Source: Ptychodera flava
Lineage: Eukaryota > Hemichordata > Enteropneusta > Ptychoderidae
DNA length: 64,000 bases
NCBI RefSeq assembly: GCF_041260155.1
Contig: NC_091944.1
Location: forward strand, 12,527,272 to 12,591,271
Direction: 5' to 3'
In this document: positions 1 through 13,900 of the stretch, in pieces
Numbering within the stretch: position 1 is the first letter of the stretch
Layout: every line of letters starts with the position of its first letter
Translations under genes and position numbers: made by a program
Notes under the pieces: generated by a model
Database searches by the model: none
Told to the model about the DNA's origin: nothing
What the model saw: the letters and a program-made list of their open reading frames with translations, nothing else

Positions 1-1849
1 CCCTGTGTGATACGGACAGAAAGTCTAGCCAGACAAAAGCCTGTTGTGCATCGGCGACTTGCATACACGCTGGGTATATCATAGAGGTAATAGCTATCTC
101 ACTAGTAGTATTACTACGTATCTCTCACTTGTCTACATCCATGCTCTTGACATGTAAGCTCATGAGTCATGTGAACATAGTATTTTGACTTTTGGGCGCC
201 TGTTGACAAGTGTTGTCTCTCATGGTGGAAAGACTGTCTAGACTCGAGTAAGCCAATTCTGTCTGTCCCATTTGTGATTTTGACAAGACACATGAGGGCC
301 TACCATGGCTGGTTAAGGCGGAATAACCAAGTATAGCCACTACCTACCGTGTGCAACTGTCACGCTAAACTTTTCCCAGGGCGCAGCCATGTTGTTTATG
401 TTGATGTTGTTGCTGGTATCTTTTACAACATACCCTTCTCTAGGTGGCGCTGTGAGCAGGACCATTGAAAACAAAGATATCGCACTTTTTTCATTGTTGA
501 GGGCGCTATACGATATACTTTACCTTTGCCTTTTCACTGTGTTCTGGTATGGCTTTCAGGCCGGGTCGGTATTATTACTATGTTATTATATAAAAGTTTT
601 GATGTTACCATTCTGGCTATAGAGCTATTTTGATCCTGTCTGTTGTGCAATAGACCTTTTCCCGGTTATCCCACAATGCATTGTAGTGGCTATATCAAAC
701 ACCGTATATAGGCTCAAAACAACAAAAACATACTGATTTGTGTTGTACAACGGATTGTTATTGAAGAACGGCACATATTTGCAATACCAAATAATGCCCC
801 GTGTATAATCTAACCATCAGCGACGAAAATATAGGTCAGGGTGTAATCTGCCATAGAGTTCTATGAGTAACGTATCCTGCGTGTACCCTACAGCTAAAAA
901 GTAACACACGCTTTGTATACCCTGGTGCACACTGCATCATGGAACCGGTAAAAGAACTATATGCTCTTTGCTTTTAGATTATTTCTGGACAAACCAGTCA
1001 CATTGTTTAGCCATGATGACCACTCAATCCAATATCAAGCGGATAGGATGTTTTAAATTCCTGTGAATATTTTGTGTCAGTATAAAATACTCTCTAACAA
1101 TGAGATCTAAATTAGCAAACTCTCTTATAATAGTTTCAATAATAATAATGCATGGTGTATTATCAAATAAAATGGTTAATAAAACCAAGCACTCTTTTGA
1201 TCCCTCTTTTAATGATGAAATTATGCAAGTCATTTGTGAGTGCTAGCAGATAGAGACACACATTCAGTATCAAATTATAAGCTACATTTATTTCACTTTA
1301 AAATTACATTTCATGGTATATCTGCAATGCTAAATTTACATAATTAATGCTTACATCCATCATTATCATCTCAAGATGTAAGGTCAAAGTCGCTACATGG
1401 AAACTTTTCATATAAAAGGTAAATACAATTTTGTATGGGATGGTAAGATGAGATAAGCTCAGTGCATAGTGAGTAAAGATTTGCAGTTTGTTGGAGTTGT
1501 AATTCATTTCAAGATATACTGCTTCATACCAGGGACAACACTAATGATTATGTTAAATTACACTGAATTTTGTTTTGAATCTGTACAGCTATGACAAAAT
1601 ATGAAGTTTATCTACAGGATTGGTTACCAATGAAAATTTTCACTGCTGAAGTAATGTATATCTGCAGAATCCAAAATGAATCCCCTGCATTCATAAATCA
1701 CTGTGAAACAATATCTGAATTATGACCGGGATGAAATTACATTTGCATTGGAATTGTTCCCAGTGTGTCTGATATCAACATTTGCACCATGTAGAATAGC
1801 AAAAGTTTGATTTCAAGTAATTCCCGCACTCAGCGTTGCCATGGACATA
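1..1849. other. Gene-free flank downstream of the acyl-CoA oxidase gene
   Basis: No reading frame here has recognisable protein similarity. The longest open frame near 389-622 (77 codons) is hydrophobic and has no neighbouring exon that extends it. The stretch from about 1280 to 1849 is probably the 3' untranslated region of the minus-strand acyl-CoA oxidase gene. The rest is AT-rich sequence without a clear repeat boundary. Confidence 0.5.
1287..1292 (-). terminator. Candidate polyadenylation signal of the acyl-CoA oxidase gene
   Basis: The plus strand reads TTTATT, giving AATAAA on the minus strand about 560 bases after the oxidase stop codon. The spacing suits a 3' untranslated region, but AATAAA is frequent in AT-rich DNA, so this is only a candidate. 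Confidence 0.3.
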
Positions 1850-1912
1850 TTAGAGTTTTGATCTCTTTCCTGCCAGCAGTGGTCTCAGGTATTTGTAGTA
1901 TGAATCATGCAC
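1850..1912 (-). CDS. ACOX1: Acyl-CoA oxidase terminal exon with peroxisomal targeting signal
   Basis: This 63-nt exon is easily missed. After the acceptor ...CATACAG it reads [20 protein letters not shown] and then TAA. VH(D/E)SY and a C-terminal SKL are the hallmarks of the ACOX1 C-terminus. SKL is the canonical PTS1 recognised by PEX5, so import into the peroxisome is predicted. The phase is continuous with exon 13. Confidence 0.92.
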   Translation of the reverse strand: MHDSYYKYLRPLLAGKRSKL

Positions 1913-4900
1913 CTGTATGGACACAAAGAAACCAAGAATGAGAAATTCAGTCATTTTTGCACAGTTTGGTGCACTATCAATCATTACATTATTCTGAAAA
2001 ATAAACGTCCAGTTAATACTAGACAATCATCATTATCTCAAAAAACAGCTAGTCCTATTCAACTGAGAATAATTTATTTCTATTCATACCATATGAATAT
2101 GCATTAGTTAAATGAGGTCACATGATCCATTTCTTGACTTCCTGATACTGACAAATTCTCAGCTGGAACTGATTATACTTTTATGCTCTCACTAGCTTAA
2201 ATATAAATCTCTTAATGTAAAGTTAATCAACCTGGCATAAATTATATGGGAACTGATGAGTATTATTAGAAAGCTTTCACCACATGAATCTCTTTACCTC
2301 CGTTTTGTTCAGTGATGACTGTTGAGCCCACTTGTACATGTTTTCGTAGACGTTTCCATCATATCTGCCAAGCTGAGAAGCCAGCATTTCATCAGGAATG
2401 TCCAAGGCGTCCACCAGAGCAACAGCATTGGGACGAAGAGTCGAAAGTACCGCACCAATCTGATTTGTCACCATGGCAAACTGTTTCCCAGTCATGTAAC
2501 CGTCCTGGGAAAGAGAGAAACAGGATATCTAGCCATCATTATGAAGGTGAAGAGTAAAACCCATGAACCAATATGCATAAGAAACACACTAGTGACTGAC
2601 CATAATGCCCAAAATAAAAAGATTTGTTTCTGGTTGGCGCGTGCCATTTCAGGACCTGCTTGTCATGTCTTTTTTTTTGTTACATAGTCATCAGTACAGC
2701 TATCCTTGATATCCCTGTTTTGCATTTCAAAAAATGGCGAAATGAAAATGAAAGTATCTTGCAGCCAGTGATAGAAGACAATAACTTTTGCATTGTTAGG
2801 AATAAAAAAAGAATATCGAATCATGACATCACTTTTGCTGAATATCAAGGACCAAAAATAATTTTATTTTGCCCAACTAAAGCACTCTCGCGTCTACTTG
2901 AAAATTTTGACGAGCAGGTAGCATTCAACAATGATTAACAATCTGAAAGATTATAAAGAAAGCTCAAAAGGCCATTGTACATGTCTTGCTGATTTCTAAA
3001 ACCAATCCTTAATTTATGTTGTTAGGACATGTATTAATACCTGTAAGAAGTCTCCAGCGTTCTCTCTGATGCCATACAATGCATATAGGTGGCACAGACT
3101 GACTAGAACTTCCCTGACAGAGTCGGCCATCTCGGTTGCCATGGTGAATTGGATGTAACTCTCCACAGCGACATAATGACAGTGAGCCTGGAAGGCAGAA
3201 GATGCAAATGACTATTTCAAACAAAGATAAAGTCTATTGTACTATCAAAGCTTTATTAAAGAAATTCACTAATCTTCCAAAACTGTGCGAATAACTTCAT
3301 GATTGATAATTTGAACATTAAAAAGTTTATACTATAAGGAAACTAGTCAATAGATTCACTAATTCTTTGTTTGCTCAACAGTGGTATCTAGTTTTGCTGA
3401 ATTTTCTTGCAGAAACACGTTTGACGAGTAAACAGTTGACCAACGTTGATTAATGCAACTGTACACAAAAGGGCTGTCAGTGACTACTTCTCACACTCAA
3501 ATGACTACATAAGCTGCTGATTGGCTGGTTAATGTCACATGATAATCACATGATTACCTGAGCAGCTTTGAGAAGCAGCAAGTGGGAGTTGTTCCATGCC
3601 AGGTATTCTGGTGTTCCTTCCATGATTTCTGTTTGGAGTTTCTCAGCGGCTTGGTAAATGAGACTACAGACCAAAAAAAAAACTTAATTTAGTGATTTCA
3701 AAACAATTTGGCAGAAAGATAAAAACTGATAGTATGTTTAATAGAAGGATAATGCATGAAGAGATACAGCAACAGCATCCTGGGAAGGTTCAATATCTGT
3801 ACAATGACAATATGAACAGATGAAACAGAGTACAATCTCAATACAGTTATCCTTTGGGTCAAAGGTCATGATGGGGTTTTGTGGCACTTTGATAGCACTC
3901 AGGAGGTATTCACGATACAAAGTGCTGAAGTCTACACAGTGTTTTTCGTCAAAGTAATGTGTTCACATATGCCATTACTAAGGGTATTTACAATACATAT
4001 AAAGGCATATCAACAGTTTGTTACAGTTGTTACATTTAATTTACTGTAAACTGTTAATGCGTTTCTTGAATCATGTTTGCAAGATTTCATGGAAAATATT
4101 TAGGATATCAAAGTACATGTACGATTGAATTTTCAATTCCTGTTCCTGGTATACAGAAAAGTAGTTCACTTCATCAAGTTTATTTTGGATTTGTTGGAAA
4201 TACATTTGATATGATTTAGATCTAAAAGATGTTTTCTTACCTGCGAGCTCTGCATTCATACGCTTGCAATAATAAATCTAAATTACGCAGTTCAGATTCT
4301 GCCTGGGCCGGGCATCTCTTACTCTGCTTGGTTTGTAAGTACGACATCATCACTGGCAGTTTGGTGCCCACTGTAGCCTTGGCAACACATTTCATGAGAT
4401 ATCTGTAAAAGAATGACGGGGCAAAGAGTAATAGGTTTGGATGCTTTCTTCATATCATAGAAATCAGTGCTTGTCTAAGTCTGAGAATGCCTTAAAGGTA
4501 TACTGCCACCTGTTCCAATTTTGCCACAGTTACGGTGGAAAGAGAAAATCTAACCAATCACAGATTTTAAGCGGGTGGCCGCTTTTTAAAAACAGCGCCC
4601 TCACATGGGCATTTTGAATACCAAGGAATGCCCCTTTGACCATATATGGGCATATTTAGATTACAAGTGACTGTATACCTTTAAATGACAAACAGGAAAA
4701 ACATACATTGTATGCCCCCTAAGATATTGTTGAATTGTTCCAGTTAAGGTGAAGCACTACGAATTACGTCAAAATTAGGTTGTGGTGTCATTTTCTTGAA
4801 ACTTTGCACAAATATTCTTGGAAGTTGTGCAAGTGCAAAAATGAAATAAAAAATGGGGGTCACAGCGCTCGTTTCCATGGAAACGGACGTTAAGATGGCG

Positions 4901-7900
4901 TCGTTAGAAATAAATAAAAATGATATAATTCACTTAAACTAAAGAAAGCAATTATAAAACGCTTAGCAAATGAGTTAATTTTAATAAATACCAAGGATTA
5001 AGATCCATATCTGTCGAATGTATAGTTTTCATGATGTTTGTAAAGAAATTTTAACATAAGTATCGATTACAAAATGACGATATCGAAATTATATCACTAC
5101 ATAATTTTCGAACTTTCTTCCTGTCACTTTGAATGGTGTCATTTTGACCAAACTTGGCGAATAAAATCCTGACATAATACCATTTAGTTTACACTTTTAA
5201 TAAAAGGGTGTCACCACGCTACTTTTTACAATATCTCCACGTGAATGGGTAATATGTGCCATGTAAATGGGAGAGAAATGTTAATTTTGCGCTCATATTG
5301 AATAAAAACCAGCTTCCTAGGGGGTCAAAATATGACAAGGTTATAGGTCACATGTATTTCTAAGAGCCTGGGTCAAAAAATTAGGTAAAAGCGCAATTTC
5401 AACAATGACAGGTGATGTTAAATACATGCGCTACAAAATAACCCATTTGCGGCAGGCTGGAGTTAAATCTGCGCAGAAACGTTCTAAAGCGCGGGCGCGT
5501 CCGAATTCGTCGCCCTTTACCTTAAGCATGGCTGCTGCACTGTTCATGAATCTTACTTGATGTTGATATTTCAAAACTGAAGATCCTTTTCGACTATTGC
5601 GGCAACTGAACAGAAGACATATCAAATCAGATCGAATTACAAATAGGTAGTTTGAAATAGAAGTTCACAGAACATTGGGCACTATAACAACTACAAAAGA
5701 AAGCAAAACGAGTTGCTAAGCTGAATTGTCTTGATGTGCAGCGTGCTCAGAAGGTTATATCTGATTGGTCGATTGTGACTATTCACAGCAACTTCGGGAA
5801 TCTTTTTGTATTATTTATTTATAACGGTAAGATTCAGCCACCCAATTGGACATCAGCTTCCGAGACGCTGCACATCTGCCCAAATCGTCAACTTAGGAAT
5901 GCAATTGTTTATGAGCTCAAGCTGTATTATGACAACAAGAATTGTATTCCTGTACTGGGAAAAAAGTGCTTGACTATGGATCATGTTTTTATTTCGACAA
6001 CATTGGAGATTACCTCGCAAGCTGTAGATACATGACAGTGTTTTCTCCTTCTCCAGTGATCGTCAAGGCAACATATGTTAGTAGATTGGGAAGGCCACTG
6101 GCTTCCGAGTAACCATGACCACCGCATGCAAGTCGGCATGATTCCGTCCCTGACATGACAGCATCTGTTATGAATGCCTTGATCCCTGCTGTGACTGCAT
6201 GCATCTGTTGATCGTAAAGCAAATGATGAAATGATGGCATTTCAATAGAACTGAAGGTGTGTACACATTCCCTCTCACCTTCACACAGACACACGGACAG
6301 ATAAACTTCCGCAGTGCATCACCTGAGTGCTGGAGTTATACTGCCCTAAAACCAAGGTACAAGATCTAAGCCTGAAGCACAACAGTTGTGCCGGTACAAA
6401 TACAGTTAGACTCCACCTTCCACCTTGTTGAAGACCTGCGTTAATAGCCATAACTCAAACACAGAACATGCCCGGCAAAATACAAAACCATTCACAACAA
6501 GGTGATTATCAAAGATTATACATGTCTCTTTGAAAACAACAAACAACCAAGACAAGTATTATTGATGTACTTTAGAAATAACCATAACTTGCAATAAATA
6601 AATCTACTTTAAGAAGCATGGTTTGTTGAAATATCTTTTTGTTTGCATCACATTAGAAATATTTAAATCCTACATGATTTGAGAGTGTGTTATTAACTAA
6701 GTGGCAAGCAGTAAGACTAATATCCATGAAAGCTTCCACTAAAATACATTTTGATGTAAATTGTAGGAAAGTAAAAACAACTTCATATACAAATGCAAGA
6801 TGCTGATTGGCTAAAGACACTGACCTCTGACAGAGAAGAGAAATTCCCAGCATTCAGCTGTTCTTTCATCCGTTCATTGAATTGCTGTATCCTCATTATT
6901 GTGAAGAGCAAGGAATACACTGTAGCCAGCTGTGGTAATAGCTTGTACTGCTGGGACAGGTGATCAAGTATCTGAATTTCCCTTTCCCTATGGAAGGAAA
7001 ATTCAAAACAGGAACGATGTCAGGAAGCATTATCGGTGTAAGGACTCATTTCACAATAGTCGATCATTGTACTTCACAAGATCTAACAAGACGTCGCACA
7101 TTCAGCTGTTCAAATGATTTGCATATATCTTGCATCTCAAGACATCATTTGGAATCAACACTGTACCACCGCAAAAAAGAAAGTTACTATCTTTTGACAT
7201 TATTTTGGTTATTATTTTTCATGTCAACAACTATTCATGTTGTACATAAAATTCTTCAATAACTTAATTTATGGTACATATCAAAAATTACAGAATCACC
7301 ATATTTACATAATTATGTTAGAGCTCTAATGATTAATAATTCAATGTTTCAGTGAGCAGAACAACATCAATAATTTCTCACATGAAACAAAAATAATTGC
7401 TAAGATGAAAATCTCTGCATGATGTCATAGGTCACTAAGCATTCCTGGCTCAATCGCCAATCTGTTCACTCCCATCCTAGTGAACAGGTCCACACCAACC
7501 ACTGATAACAATGGATTTGGGACAAACTATATGCTCGTAATTCACCTCTAAAGTGAAAGACTTTAACTTTTGCTCAAATTTTCAAAAATGAAACTTTCAA
7601 CCATTCTCTTATCAAATCAGTGATGAAAATTGGGGAGGGGGTGTCACCGTGCAAAGTTTGTAACTGGAGAAATGAATTACCCTACATTTTGCGATATTTG
7701 AAATTGAAAATGGCCGCCATCCTTGTAATAATGAGTGAAAAATAAAATTTTGGATTCTTGAAAAACTAAGACACTGAAAGTTTTTCTTTCCCTAAGAGCT
7801 TTAAAGTGAGCCCCAATTAGTTGTAGATCAGAAAAGAAGTGTAGAAATTTGAGAGTCTGAATATCTGTCCCCGAGGCGTGTTCTACCTTAAAACAATGTG

Positions 7901-10900
7901 TGTACAACTGCTTTGGGCTTACTCTATTTTGTATTACTTAAACAACATGACATTTACAAACATGCAGACATAGGAAACATTTTTTCCAATATCACATGAC
8001 AGTTAGGTAATAAAAAGCAGTCAGAGGTCAGAGACATCAACCTTACCCAGGTTTTAGTTCACTTTGCCTCCTGATGGCGCTGTACCTGACTGCGATAGTG
8101 ACTGCAGCTGCAAATCTTTTTGTAGAAAACGGCATAAAGGCAACTCTGGTTTGAACCATGGTACCGTATGCCAGTCGAGCATTAGGAGACGTGACGTACT
8201 GTCCATTTGGAAGAACCTGTAAATTTTGATAACATCCTACCAGATTCAGTAATTACAGAAATACTTAAAAAACAGCAATTATAATGAAAAGAAATTAGAA
8301 AATGAATAACAAATAAATACAATAAACTCAATAAGGGTTACACAGAGCTCAGCTCAGCTCTTGCTCAATTTTAATATAATTGGAATTTTCTGAAAGAAAA
8401 CTTTTGATTGACAAGAGGATATAGATTCTGTTTCTTGTTATGTGCATATATCGGTATACACTGCTCATGTCACTGACAAAATGTTTACACTTGCTGGAAC
8501 AAACGAACATCAGTAACTGCCGCAATTACTGGTAGCTATGTTTCACTGGTGCCATGTTATGGGTTGGATGTGTCTAATGAGGTTACGATATGATGAAAAT
8601 ACCACAAAGGCTGCACAAGAACATTAACGCAGTATCACCTGACCCTATGGGGGGAGATATGCATAGCGCTAATGTCCAAATTTGGAGTGTTTTTATAATT
8701 TCCTTATTAGGTATGTCTCGCATTCACGACCAGGGAATAAAACGAGCCAAGCATTGACCATTTTTGCAGAATGTCATCATGCCAAGATTCCCCGGCACAA
8801 ACGCTGTAGGTTCGAAATAATTTCCATATGAAAAGATACCTTACTTGAGGTGTGAACTGACTGTCAATCGGTGATTGCTCTACAAATATCACGGGCGGTG
8901 ACATATTCACAAACATTGTGATGTTTTGTTCTACTTGATCGGTAGTTTATTAACTCTCTGGGGAGTCATAAGCCATTAATTCGGTAACGCGGAAATTTTC
9001 CACGTTCAGGGGATTAGCCTAGATACATGGTTTGTGCCGGTCAATCCCCTCATGACAACAATTTTTCTTCTGATTTATAGCACATTAAACGTCAAACTCA
9101 ACTCTTTGATGCACTTCTGAAAGCCTGAACAGTTACAATACAAAGGATGTCACATATTCTCACAAACGTTGCAAGTGAACATGAATTGGCACTCACGCAG
9201 TACTGCACTTGGGCTGCCTTGAAACAGTCAATGTTACAGAAACTGCTTCATACAGCTTCTTTATCACAAGCAAAATTTTATTGTTTACCACGGTAGATAC
9301 ATCATAAGATTTGTTATAATGGTGCATATATTTGTAGTATATATCATTCTGTATTACATTACCTTGGCATATTTCATCAGCATGTTTTCTCTGGGAATGC
9401 AAACATGGTCAAATTTCAAAAAGCCATTATCACTGCAATTGTAGCCCAATTTGGGACCAATATCCCCGGCTGTGATTCCTGAAATAAAATAATGAGCAGT
9501 CATAGAAGAGCAAGATTATATGAAAATTACAATCATTCAGAAACGTTGCATTACATGCTTGTTTTCATTACCGTCAAAATTATAATTACAGACCTTGTTT
9601 TATACACTTGCAGAATTCAATGTCACCTCAACAATCGTGACCTTTGACCCCACTACCTGCACTGGAATTGCCAGTAACCACTACTTTGCAAAATATTGGT
9701 ATTTCATTCAGTGTAAGACATTCATTGAATATTAAAACCAGACATCTTGGAAGGTAAACATTGAAATGCTGCCTGCACAAGGTAGAATAGTACCTGCCCT
9801 GATAATTATGCATGACATGCTGCATGCTGGGATGCGGTTCCTCTGATCTCAACGAACCAGACATCAGATATTATTCCACCTGTTCATTGGCAAGGAAAGC
9901 GTAAAATTTCAGCTGCGTGGTAAAAGATTTACTTTCCTTGGGTAGCCAGGCAGGCCAGCCAATGGTAGTCATCATTATTTCCACCAATCATCATTCTTGT
10001 AACATAGACCAGTAGTTACTTCGTACGTCCCAATCATGATAACTGTATCATATACTTGCTCTAAAACACTCTAAAAATCATTACAAATACAGTATGACTG
10101 TCACTAGATGTCACAATGCATGATGGGATTTCTTCAATTTTTGATCAATCTGTGTCATATTACCTGGCATTAGTCTATGGTCTTCAAGACTCCTTAACTG
10201 TACAATAAATGGATGAACACCATGACATTGACCTAGGCTGTATAACTGGGCCATGACAACCGCATGGGTAGACGTTTTACCACCTACAAAATATATAGCC
10301 AAACAAAAGTGTTATTAAAGTTGGTACATGTAGAAAAGTTTAACCAAAACAGAGGAATCATATGATTAGAGCCTCTGATGTTTACTCTTGATTTGGAAAC
10401 AGAATGGTTGAAAGTTTCATCAGTGAAAGTTTGAGCAAAAGTTGATGTCTTTGACATTCGAGGTGCGTACTATCTGAACTGAAATACAGATAGTTACTCA
10501 CTCCATCCAGGCCACCATTTCATCGCGGTCAATGTTGGTGTATTGATGACGAATACTTCCTTCTCAACATCATAGGTTGCTGTGGTTTCCAAACCCCTGA
10601 TGAAAGTTCCTGCCAAATCAATATGGAAATTCAATGCAAGTCAGTGCAGATCACGTCATTGTTCATGAGAAAAAGTTCAGCTCATGTATGAATAACTTTG
10701 TTTATAATTCATATCACTGAGAATTTCCGGGGCACACAAAACACTTTGTTGAGAACAGTCTATTCACTTGACTATTTTTTATATTATTTCTCAAATTGTA
10801 GAGGGTCTCTCTGAGATTGAGCTATCATTGATTCAGTTCTCATAATGTATTGTCCACGACCATTACAGAATAGAAACTAGGCTGTTTAAGAGGTCAAGGT

Positions 10901-13900
10901 CAGGTCAGCGTCTCAACACACTTCACTGGTACAATGGTATGAAATACATAGATTCAGGGTTTTCTCTTGACTGTGCGATTGTGCAAATTGCATATATCAA
11001 GCCATTGTCTGCCCTGAAAAAGTTACTGACAGCGCAGAAATCGCACACAAAACACAGCAAGCAAAGAGGTCCACATACTAATACGGTATATGAGGGTGAC
11101 CCAAGCGCACAGTGCAGCAAACTGTATGTATCAATGACAGAGTTCTGTAAAATTCCAGGTTTAGCATTGCAGGAACACTTATAGCAATACAACACAGTTG
11201 GTTGATTGGCACCACGGGCATCAGTGCAATATTTCATGGATTTAAACCCCTAAATTTTGACAGAATCGTGTCCAAGGGAATAAATATGTCAAATCCTGAG
11301 TCAGGGAAAATTGTGGGTGACAAATTGACAGAAAATAGAGAGCAGCCGAGCACATCACAAGGTGACAAACATCATGATGTCGATGTTGGTACGCGTGCTA
11401 CATGCGACATAGAAGACAAAACTGAACAGGGTGACGATCATAACAATATTGAGGAAGCCCTTCCAAGGAAGGCAAAATCAACATCAAAAGCGACTGCCCC
11501 CTAAAATGTCAAGTCTTCCCCTAATTTTGATGAATGGGGTAGAAAGTGCCCCTTTCAATGAACATGCAGGGAAAAAACTGTAGATTCATAAGGAACATTC
11601 AAGTTCAAAGTTTTCCAAAGCTTTCTAAATGATCACATTGGATTACCATGTCCAAGTTCAGTCTGAGCATAGGTGCCGACAATGTGGAAATTCTTTGCCA
11701 GTGGCAGCCATTTATTCTTCTGTTCTTCAGTGCATTGGTTTTCAAGTGTTGTCGTAAACATCAAATAAGTCAGCGAAAGCGCATGATCTCCTCGCAGCCT
11801 CACTGCAGCACTGAAATATACCCATGGGTGGATAGATTGCAATAAATACATAGACAGACAGACAGAGAGATAGAAAGTTAATAATTATATATCATTGGAT
11901 AGAAAGCAATGTTTTCCTTGCATTTCAGAACTTGCAAACAATAACAAATAGATCAGCCGAGGATTGAGAAATTTTCATATACAGGGTCTGTTAATTTTAA
12001 ACTCTTTACTTTTTGAGTTACAAATCTTATGTCTCTACACACAACAGGTTTAGAATATGCTTGAAAGTGTTGCAAGGTAGAAACTCTGTTTTAAAATTTT
12101 CATTGGCAAGGGGGATAGTAAGTCACCAGAAATTTGTTGAGGCAAAATGGAATGCAGGGAGGGATTCTGTTGTGTCCCACAACATCAGTATTTTGCTCGT
12201 CTACGACTTGCGTTGACTAATTGTTAAATGTGTGATTTCTGTCATGTACTGTTATTGTGAAAATTGTAAATTAAAAAATAAAGAGCAGCTGCTATTTTGA
12301 AATTTCACATTTCAATGACCACTAGGTTTCATTCACCATTGCAAAATAAAATTGTTCAAAGTTTTTTTGAGAAAATTACAGTACACTTAAAGATTTCAAA
12401 CGTCTTGTATTTTCAAGATGCATACTAATTACATTAAGTATAGTAAACTGTCAAATGTTACTGGGATATACAAATTATCTGTGGACATTCCCTACTCACA
12501 GTAAAAAATGCCAGTTGAGTGTTCCTCAAAACAGTATATTACGGTAACAACCATTTGAAAATATCATAATTTTACAATAATAATAATATAATATATGAAT
12601 TTTATTACAATATTATGTTTTATAACATTCAAATAAAATCACTCATATCAGAGTATACTTACTCCCTGAACCATTCCTTCTCTTCCGGATCTGACAACTT
12701 CAGTTCAATTATCTTCTGTTCCGTTAGAACACCATTTCTCACTGCCATGCTGTACTGGTCATCTCGGGTCAAAAATGCTGGGTCAATCTTTCTTTGAAGT
12801 TGAGGATCATTCAATGCCAAAGCCTCTGTGTTAATAAAATCAAAATTACACGCAAACCTGTTGTAGCCGTCACTTTAACAGGGAGTTCACCTTTATAGTG
12901 GTCACTTCAAGGTAACCTCATGAGATTTGACACACTACAGACCCTTTTACAGAGAGCGGGCCATCTCCGTGGTCAGTGGCCACCTGTAAATGCTTTGATT
13001 TGGAGACAGAATCTGAGTATATTGATAAACAAATGAAATGATAGTGAATATTAGTACTGAAAATGAAAGATTGCTTTCACACATTCCACATGAGCATTTA
13101 TTCTCCAGAAATGAAATCACAAATTTTATTAGACTTACAATGGTACTGTTTAGCAATACACTGGTCTTATCCCATATTCAATATTCAGAACATCACCTAC
13201 CCAAAAAAAGTAATACCACAACCATTCTTCTACAGGTCATTTTCTACACATAGTAGTCACTTTTTCTTGGTCTCTTGAGTGACAACTATGCACTATACAC
13301 AGGTTTGACTGCAGCATTCTTATCACTGAAGGGTATTGCATTTTATGATACTCAATATTCATGAATCCAAAAAAATGATTTACTTACATCAAATATAAAC
13401 AATTTTTTCATATTTCATATGATTATATGCAGAATGCTAAGATAACTGTAGATTAAATGCATTATATGAAATGTTATTATATACCAGCAATTATTATTAT
13501 TGTTGTTGTTGATGTTGTTTTAATGATTGATCTTAACAACATCAAGAATAACAATAATAATCGCTGGTATATAATAACATTTTCATAGAATGATTGATCT
13601 TCAAAATATTCTAAATGAAAATGTACACAATAAGGAGACACAAGGACGTCATTTGTTCCTACTATGAGTATGAGATTGCAGATGGAGGGACTGTATTAAA
13701 TTAAAAGCAGATTGGCACATGTATATATAAGAGATACGGTTGCTATCAAAATGGCCTATCACTGACTTGTAACTTGTGTGTTGTTTTGTTACGTGTATTT
13801 GCATACAGACATTGTCATAGATAAGGACTGCAGAACAGTAAAAGATTGACCTATGCATGGAGGTAATACAACCGTTTTCAGAATTAGAGCGCGAAGCCAC

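Noticed and set aside
389..622. 77-codon frame starting MLFMLMLLLVSF
   Set aside because: Hydrophobic but short, without similarity, splice continuation or supporting context; likely chance.
10923..11237. 104-codon Cys-rich minus-strand frame in the same intron
   Set aside because: It is not needed by the oxidase model, whose phases close without it, and overlaps a plus-strand frame of equal length; both look random.
11202..11504. 100-codon acidic frame ([16 protein letters not shown]...) in an oxidase intron
   Set aside because: Opposite strand to the gene, no similarity I recognise and no adjacent exon; could be a transposon scrap but not supportable.
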